From Ichthyosporea sp. XGB-2017a (Eukaryota > Opisthokonta > Ichthyosporea): a DNA stretch of 36,149 nucleotides. The translations under genes and the position numbers were made by a program. The stretch lies in the NCBI GenBank assembly GCA_002811675.1, contig PDIM01010336.1, positions 1-36,149 of the forward strand, read 5' to 3'. A model generated the notes under the pieces. That model was not told where the DNA came from. It ran no database searches and was given only the letters and a program-made list of their open reading frames with translations. Below are positions 30,027 to 36,149 of the stretch, piece after piece (within the stretch, counting starts at the first letter, position 1; each line of letters starts with the position of its first letter).

Positions 30027-33000
30027 ATGCGTTTCTTGTTTTCGCTAGTTGGGGTATGGATATCGATATTGCTTGGGACTTTCGTCCTGAACTTTGCTCA
30101 GGGATACAAAGTCTTAATCTTAGTGGGGGATACGTCTGAATTTGCTCAACTGTCTACCAAGGGCTGTCAGGCTTTCGCTGCAGCGAAGCTTCCAGGGGTG
30201 AGTGTAACAGAAGTTTGCATAACCGAAGTGAGATCCAGTGCAAATGCCACAGAATTGGCCCAGTTGATTTCGGCGAGCAGTTATGATATGATTGTCGTGT
30301 CCAGCTTTATCTACTGGGGCTGGGTGTTCAAAACTGCGCCTGAAAATCCAGCGCAAAATTTCACGTTTGTAGACGATGTTATTAAAGGTGATAACGTTCT
30401 CAGCGTGTCCTTCAAGGAAGATGATGGAGGCTTCTTGGCTGGCGTCACTGCAGGAGTCTCCACCACTACAAAAAATGTGGGTGCAGTTGCTGGGCCTCCA
30501 ATTAGGGCTGTCAAGGCTTTTGTGAACGGATACATAGCCGGGGTGTACTCTGTATGCCCCGAGTGCAAAGTACACTTCGAATATGTCAACAGCTTCAGTA
30601 ATGGTACTTTAGGAGAACAATCCGCTTCCAGGATTTTGGCGCACAACACTGACGTAATCTTTGGAGTAGGAGGGAGTATGGGTTCAGCTGCCATTTTTAA
30701 GGCTGCTCAGAATCAAAAGTTTATAATCGGAGTTGATGCTGATGAGTCAAAAACTGCATTATTCACGGATTCGCAAACCAAAGCGGTAAATCAAGAAGGG
30801 AAATATTTACTCACATCGGCGCTAAAGCGAGTTGATGTCGGCGTACAAAAAGCTTTAGAAGCCCATTTTGATAAAGGGACACGCACAGGAGTTATTAACA
30901 TTGATCTTTCTCTTGGGGGGTTCGGTTTTGCTTCGTGCAGTGATACAAAATCTTGTGCACCTTATAGCGTCACAAGGCTTTTCACGGAATATTCATCTTC
31001 GCAGGTTTGCCCAACAACTTCGGTTAAGAGTGGCAAGGAGATAATTGACAAACGAACTGAACAGTTGAGGACAAAACAAATTAGCACCTTCACCTCATCC
31101 ATGGGAAATAATGGCAACATATCATCACTCACTACAAATGCATTTTCGAGCATCTACCTTGCCGGAAATCGACCAGAAAATATTATTGGTGGGACCTTTG
31201 TACACATCGATTCAACCACTTCTTTCTTTTTTTTTGGAGGGGAGACTGCCTCTTCAGCAGTTGTTGACACAATTTACAAACTTAATTTTGATGAACTTCA
31301 GTGGTCCATCGTCACCCCCCCTTTGGGCGCCAAGCCACCTGCTAGAACAGAACACTGCGCAGTATCTTACCAAGATGGTTTTTTGGTTTTTGGGGGAAAA
31401 TCTCAAAGTGGAGAACTATTAAATGATATTTGGTTTTACAGTTCCTCCCAAAATTCATGGACCAGTTTGAGTTCTGCGGGTAGTGTCCCAGAAGGCAGAG
31501 CGCGACATGCGTGTACCATATCAAAGGGCAAATTGTATTCATATGGGGGTCAGCTTAGCAGCTTATTTCTTTCAGGAGAATTTTGGGTATTTGATATTGG
31601 TTTGGGCTTATGGACCGAGTTGGTGTCTTCGTTTCAAATTGGACAGGTTCAGAAGAGTGTTCTTTTTGCCGTGGGCCCAGACTCATTGGTTTTGTTTGGC
31701 GGTTTGGGCACAACAAACCAGGGATTGAATTCCTGGTATGTATTTTCCATATCGTCAAGCCAATGGTCTTTCGGAGGTACAGTAACCGATCTCATCCATG
31801 GTTGGGCTGGAGCAAGGTCATTTGACGATGACCAAGGAAGCACTGTTCTAATCGGAGGAGAAACGGGACAAGGAGTTGCGACCAATTATGTATATGGATT
31901 CTCACATTCCAGAATGAGCTTTTGACCATTTGCTTCCTATGCACAGCTCCCTATTTCTATTACTGCTCACACTGTTGTTGCTTTTAACCATTCTTCGATC
32001 AACAGCTCGTGTGTGTACCCTGAAGATGCAAGTTTGAGTCTATGTTCCCCAGATCAGAGAATTGTTATGCTGTTGGTCGGAGGAACTACGGCCAACGGAA
32101 GAAATGGTGATACTCTATTCTTCTATCCTCCTGTTGTTGATGGGGGTGTTGAGAGAGATGGGTTTGATTTAATACTTCTAGTTCCCATAGTGGCCTTTGC
32201 ATTGTTGTTAATCGTCCTCCTTTTTTTCTTAAGACGGTGGTATGGTCGTAAACGGGCGTTGAAGGACATGAGCTGGGTATTTTTGTTTAAAGAACTCAAA
32301 GCACTGGATGAAAGGGGGGGATCTGATTGCCGTAGTGGGGGAAGTGATCATGAGTCCACACCATCTTTTGCTTTAAAAGGGTTTTATGGTGACGCTTCTT
32401 TGTATAAACTGAGAGGTGAAACTGTTTCTGTGGATTGGTTAAAAAGAAAAAAAATGAGTTTAGATAAAGTTATCTTGCGGGAATTTAGGGATTTAAGGAT
32501 GGTGAGGTGCCCCAAGATCAATGTATTTATCGGCGCGTGTCTTGAAGAGGGTCATATTGGCCTCATAACCGAATTTTGCGCAAAAGGGAGCCTTTAAAAT
32601 GTCTTGTATGGGTCTCCATTGCCTATATCTTTAAGTTTTAAGGCTCTATTTATCGACGATATCCTAAGTGGGCTTCAATATTTGACCAAAAGCTGCCTCA
32701 AAGCCCATGGAAAGTTGAGGACTGCATCATGTCTTTTAACGTCAACTTGGGAAGTGAAACTAGCAGACGTAGGACTTCCCACTGTAAAATATGAGACACC
32801 GAAGAAGCTGGAAACGCTCGGTTTGGAACCTGTAGCGTCGAATTACACTTTTAAAAGCAAGAATAGTAATACAAGTGGAATAAGTAGATTTTCGAAAATA
32901 AGCCAACTCAGTAAAACTGGTGCCAATGCGTTGTACAAGGCTTTAAGCCATAAAATTTCTTCAATATATTTTCATCATGAGGAAAATGTCTCATATGAAG

Positions 33001-34339
33001 GAGGCACTGCCGTTTCTAAGCCCCAGCATATCCTCTATGCTGCTCCGGAAAGTGTTATCAATCAATGTGGCGTCTCACTAAAGTTTTCTACTGAAGCAGA
33101 TGTTTACAGTTTTGGAATGGTTACCCTCGAGCTCCTCACCGACCGGCCACCATTTGAGGAACTGCATGAGGAGATTAGTCAATCCCTGGCCAGAGTGCAA
33201 GCTGGAGAAAGGCCTTCTCTTAAAGCTATACAAGATATCCCTGAGTATGGTTGGACTTTGTCACACATTGTTGAGAAGTGTTTAAGTCACGACCCTCGCT
33301 CCAGGCCAACTATACAACACATAAGGAACACTCTGAGGGTTGCTAAATTCACATCAAGGGAAAACGTATATGACAAAATGACCAAGCTTCTGTCAAACTA
33401 TGCTCTTGAGTTAGAACAGCTTGTGGACGAGAAGACTGAAGTTATAGAGGATGAGAAAAAGAAAATGGAGGAATTGCTCCGAAGTATGCTACCAAATGAT
33501 GTAGTCCAATCTCTTAGAAGGGGGCAAACAGTACTACCTGAGCACTTCGAAAGCTGCACTATATACTTTAGTGATATAGTTTCTTTTACGGGAATATGTT
33601 CAAGAGTAACCCCAATAGAAGTAGTTGATATGCTTAACAACCTGTACACTGTGTTTGATAGGGTCATCAAGTTCTACGATGTGTATAAGGTTGAAACCAT
33701 AGGGGATGCCTGTAAGTACAAGAGAGATTTTTATGATGCTACCGCTTTTTTGTTATTGTTTCTGAATGCTATGTAGTTATCAGGCTATTAATATCTTCTT
33801 TTTTCCTATTAGATATGGTTGTGTCAGGACTACCTCTTAGAAATGGCAATCGACATGCTAGTGAAATAATGGAAGTGGCAGAAACTATCAGGTTGTCTTT
33901 GCGGAAAAGACCAATGTATGCGGGTGGAGAACAGATCAAAATCAGAATCGGAATTCACTCAGGATCTGTAGTCGCAGGTGTTGTTGGTGTAACTATGCCC
34001 CGCTATTGTCTATTTGGAGATACAGTGAACACAGCCTCAAGAATGGAAAGTCACGGAATGCCTATGCATATTCATTGTAGTTCCTCCGCTTATGATTGTG
34101 TTAAAAGCTCTTACTTGGAGAACAATTTTATTTTCGAAGATAGAGGTGAGATCGATGTCAAAGGAAAAGGAAAAATGCGCACATGGTTTTTGAATTCAGC
34201 AACCTCATCCAAGATTTCAAGGATTGTCGAAAATTCTTTACCGAAACTATATGAGCCTCACACAAAAGGGTTTATAGCACTCAAAGAACAACCAGGCCGT
34301 AAAAGTAGCAGCAGTACCGCTCATAGTTTGCATCTATGA
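30027..34339 (+). CDS. Receptor guanylate cyclase: BMP/PnrA + kelch + pseudokinase + cyclase
   Basis: Exons 30027-33711 and 33813-34339 join across a 101-nt GTAAGT...TTAG intron to 1,403 codons, two of them in-frame stops (TGA 31923-31925, TAA 32595-32597). Order: signal peptide (1-26); BMP/PnrA-like periplasmic binding domain (about 28-310; [23 protein letters not shown]); kelch repeats (about 375-705); one membrane helix (713-735); pseudokinase (about 750-1090), where the HRD motif reads HGK (894-896) and DFG reads DVG; signalling helix; class III cyclase domain (about 1165-1360). FSDIVSFT supplies a metal-binding Asp; E1223 in VETIGDAY and the Cys in [16 protein letters not shown] are the GTP-selecting residues of guanylate cyclases. 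It should make cGMP at the cell surface in response to an unknown ligand, perhaps a nucleoside as for PnrA. It is functional only if the two stops are bypassed; otherwise a recent pseudogene. Confidence 0.85.
31923..31925 (+). other. In-frame TGA in kelch region, receptor copy 2
   Basis: Same codon as 26756-26758 in the copy that retains the cyclase domain. The following base is C (TGAC), a context known to favour readthrough in some eukaryotes. Confidence 0.7.
32595..32597 (+). other. In-frame TAA in pseudokinase, receptor copy 2
   Basis: Same codon as 27428-27430. About 1.7 kb of intact frame, including the whole cyclase domain, follows it. Confidence 0.8.
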
Positions 34340-34646
34340 GGTGATTCTCACAGTGCAAGCCTTGCATCTTTATCGAGAAAGTCTTCTCTACAATATGGGG
34401 AGCAAAAGAGGCAGATCGACATTTGAGTAGTATAAAACACAACGAGGGCAGAGGGGGTTTTATTTGCAACTCATGAAGAATGAAGTGGGATTATTTTGTT
34501 TTGTTTACAATACGGGATGGAGTTGAATATATCCAGTATCTTTTCTCATCATTTAAACATTCGTGTGTTGTTCCCGCCGTAGCTTCCACCGCGAGTGTAT
34601 TCGGTCTGGGCGATCACAAGTGCTCAACAAAGATGGCTGCTTGGTG
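34340..34646. other. Convergent 3' region between receptor cyclase and PRRC1-like gene
   Basis: About 307 bp between two stop codons. I see no gene, no repeat and no clear AATAAA on either strand. Confidence 0.35.
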
Positions 34647-35804
34647 CTAAATGTAAGAGCTATATTGCCCCGCGATCGTTTTCAAAGCTGGAAATACCAT
34701 ATCAGCAGTTGATATTACGCCATTTGTTAAGGCAAATCGCCAATCGCCTCCGTTAAGTTCTGGGTTCATCTTTTCTATTTGCTTGTCAAGGGTAGTTGAG
34801 AAGCCAGTGGTTCTGTGCTCATAATCTTCAGCAGTAGAGTCCGCAATTAGTTTCAGATATTTAGAAGGAACACAGAATGATTGTGTAAAGCTTGTTAGCT
34901 TGATTCCTTTAGAAAAGTCGTGAAGTACGATAGCGCTCTGTTCATACCATCTTCCATTTATATTTGCACAAAAGGGCAAAATACCAATAAAGATTGTGTA
35001 CGGCAAGTCCTTATTGACCCTATCGAGGCAATTCTGAACAAGACCTTCCGCACCCTTGAGGGCAACACCGTGGCCAACGGGTAGAGAAGCCACACCGCTG
35101 TTCGAGGTCAATGGTGTAATATTCAGTTTGTGCCCAATGGGGAATACGTTTCGAAAAGCACGCCGGACAATGTTCAAAGTCTTTTCGTCCGCACCTGGAA
35201 CAATGACGCAGAGGCACGGGGGCATCTTTCTTTCCGTTTCTAGTGTGGCTTCTTCGAAATGGTCAACAATCTCATCGACAGATTCTATAGTTTTGTTCGC
35301 AACTTTTGAAGCGTTTACTTTTGCAGTCTTAATAATATCAGAGTCCTTCACTGAAGTAAAGGCATTATTAGCACTCACTTTGGCATTTTCCACAAATTGG
35401 GACTTCAATGCTTCATTTGCAAGCAAGGAAGCTGAATCTGCAGCTTTTTTAGCTGCAGTAACTATATTTCCCCAGTCCCAATTGCTTGACTTGCGACTTG
35501 CTGGCGCCGGTCTACCCCCGCTTTTTTGTGAGGCAGATTCTTCTGGCACACTTGCTTCCCCAACAGGCTGTGAGTGTTCTCTTGTTGGGGATATCTTCTG
35601 CTCCCCTCCTCCATCCAACTCCTTTATAGTCATATGCCCCTGTCTATCACCAAAGCCCTCATCCTCTTTGGCACCCACCACACTCCCCTCGCTGCGCTTT
35701 GTGAGAAGAGTCGCATTCGTGAACAGATCCTCTGAATCAGAGAACTCATCCAGCATCGCGCCAACCCCCTGGTTTCCGGGCACAAGCTCTTCTTCTTGCA
35801 TCAT
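34647..35804 (-). CDS. PRRC1: PRRC1-like protein (NTPase-like C-terminal domain)
   Basis: Single-exon gene, 385 residues from the ATG pair at 35804/35801. The N-terminal half is polar and acidic (DEFSDSEDLF), followed by an Ala/Ser/Lys-rich helical segment beginning NWDWGNIV (about residue 110). The C-terminal part from about residue 190 resembles the DUF84 inosine/xanthosine-triphosphatase-like fold of PRRC1, with LPVGHGVALKGAEGLVQ, then TSFTQSFCVPSKYL and the final DWRFALTNG...ALKTIAGQY. Animal PRRC1 has been linked to protein kinase A regulation and ER exit sites; the role here is inferred. An open frame extends 25 codons upstream through a poly-Phe stretch made by the T29 tract, so I take the later ATG. 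The stop is TAG, the only terminal TAG in the window. Confidence 0.8.
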   Translation of the reverse strand: MMQEEELVPGNQGVGAMLDEFSDSEDLFTNATLLTKRSEGSVVGAKEDEGFGDRQGHMTIKELDGGGEQKISPTREHSQPVGEASVPEESASQKSGGRPAPASRKSSNWDWGNIVTAAKKAADSASLLANEALKSQFVENAKVSANNAFTSVKDSDIIKTAKVNASKVANKTIESVDEIVDHFEEATLETERKMPPCLCVIVPGADEKTLNIVRRAFRNVFPIGHKLNITPLTSNSGVASLPVGHGVALKGAEGLVQNCLDRVNKDLPYTIFIGILPFCANINGRWYEQSAIVLHDFSKGIKLTSFTQSFCVPSKYLKLIADSTAEDYEHRTTGFSTTLDKQIEKMNPELNGGDWRFALTNGVISTADMVFPALKTIAGQYSSYI

Positions 35805-35823
35805 CTTTCCGCAAGAATGAAAC

Positions 35824-35854
<31 letters not shown>

Positions 35855-36149
35855 GATGATATACAATCAACAAAAACACAAAAACAATTCAAATCTCGCA
35901 AAAACACAAAAACAGAACCGGAGAAATTCAAAAGCACAAAATTCCAATGCCCAACTTGCGGCCACAAAAATTAAAAAACCTTATTGCGATTTGTGGCGCG
36001 GCTTTTTTCTTTTTTTTCTTTTGTTTGTTTTGTTTGTTTTATTTATTTTTCTTTTTTTTATTTTGTGATTTCGTTTTAGTTTTGAGGTAATCTATTTTAT
36101 TTCTCATTGTGCGAGTCTGTGTGTGGCAGGTTAAGAAAAAAAAAAAGGT
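35805..36149. promoter_or_regulatory. PRRC1-like upstream region, end of window
   Basis: AT-rich stretch with the A29 tract, a T-rich block at 36000-36065 and no credible gene. The window ends in an A-run. Confidence 0.4.
35824..35852 (+). repeat. Homopolymer of 29 A
   Basis: An uninterrupted run of 29 A on the plus strand (T on the coding strand of the PRRC1-like gene), 19 bp upstream of its chosen ATG. It probably lies in the 5' UTR or core promoter and is likely to vary in length or be mis-sequenced. Confidence 0.9.

Larger units (their letters stand above)
28098..33267 (+). repeat. Tandem duplication, right copy (5,167-bp period)
   Basis: Repeat of 22931-28100. The first differing base on the left is 28097 (C; G at 22930), and on the right 33268 (T; A at 28101). 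It begins with a stranded RecQ 3' end, contains the second carbonic anhydrase, and runs into the unduplicated cyclase part of the receptor gene. Confidence 0.96.

Noticed and set aside
22931-33267. Duplicated unit as a transposon or other mobile element
   Set aside because: It has no transposase, terminal repeats or target-site duplication, and its ends lie in the middle of two host genes.
6070-34339. Genome-wide TAA/TAG = Gln code of ciliate type
   Set aside because: TAA ends ferritin, importin-11, DNAJC7, RecQ and carbonic anhydrase, and TAG ends the PRRC1-like gene, all at family-typical C-termini. A simple full reassignment does not fit; only context-dependent decoding remains possible.

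Overview
This window is nuclear DNA from a compact, intron-poor eukaryotic genome, most likely a flagellated single-celled organism. The evidence is spliced genes with short GT-AG introns (73 to 137 nt), AATAAA-type signals after several stops, and typical eukaryotic genes: importin-11, GLE1, a BLM-type RecQ helicase, DNAJC7, ZNG1, PRRC1 and the axonemal protein CFAP53. The ferritin and the receptor guanylate cyclase resemble animal proteins, which hints at a relative of animals, but I cannot place the lineage from sequence alone.

Layout. 1-4479: animal-type ferritin (+) converges on a five-exon importin-11 gene (-). 4480-6069: long stretch without a gene. 6070-9750: an MFS transporter interrupted by one in-frame TAG, then CFAP53. 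9948-18766: small unknown gene (-), DNAJC7 (+), unknown charged coiled-coil gene (-), ZNG1 (+), GLE1 (-) and a two-exon membrane protein (+), in alternating orientation with convergent ends as close as 27 bp. 19400-34339: RecQ helicase, then a beta-carbonic anhydrase (-) divergent from a very large receptor guanylate cyclase (+). This last block carries an apparently exact 5,167-bp tandem duplication. 34647-35804: PRRC1-like gene (-).

The most notable region is 22931-34339. The duplication starts inside the RecQ HRDC domain and ends just after the pseudokinase domain of the guanylate cyclase, with a 3-bp microhomology (ACA) at the junction. It yields two complete carbonic anhydrase genes, one receptor truncated before its cyclase domain, one receptor with its cyclase domain, and a stranded RecQ 3' fragment. 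The receptor joins a bacterial BMP/PnrA-like ligand-binding domain, kelch repeats, one membrane segment, a pseudokinase and a guanylate cyclase.

In both receptor copies the frame is interrupted by a TGA (where a kelch tryptophan is expected) and a TAA (in the pseudokinase), with no frameshift. The MFS gene has an in-frame TAG. All three stop codons also serve as ordinary terminators in neighbouring genes. Either these genes are recent pseudogenes, or the stops are read through, recoded or edited. The divergent, co-duplicated pair of carbonic anhydrase and receptor guanylate cyclase suggests a possible CO2/bicarbonate-to-cGMP sensing module; this is inference.
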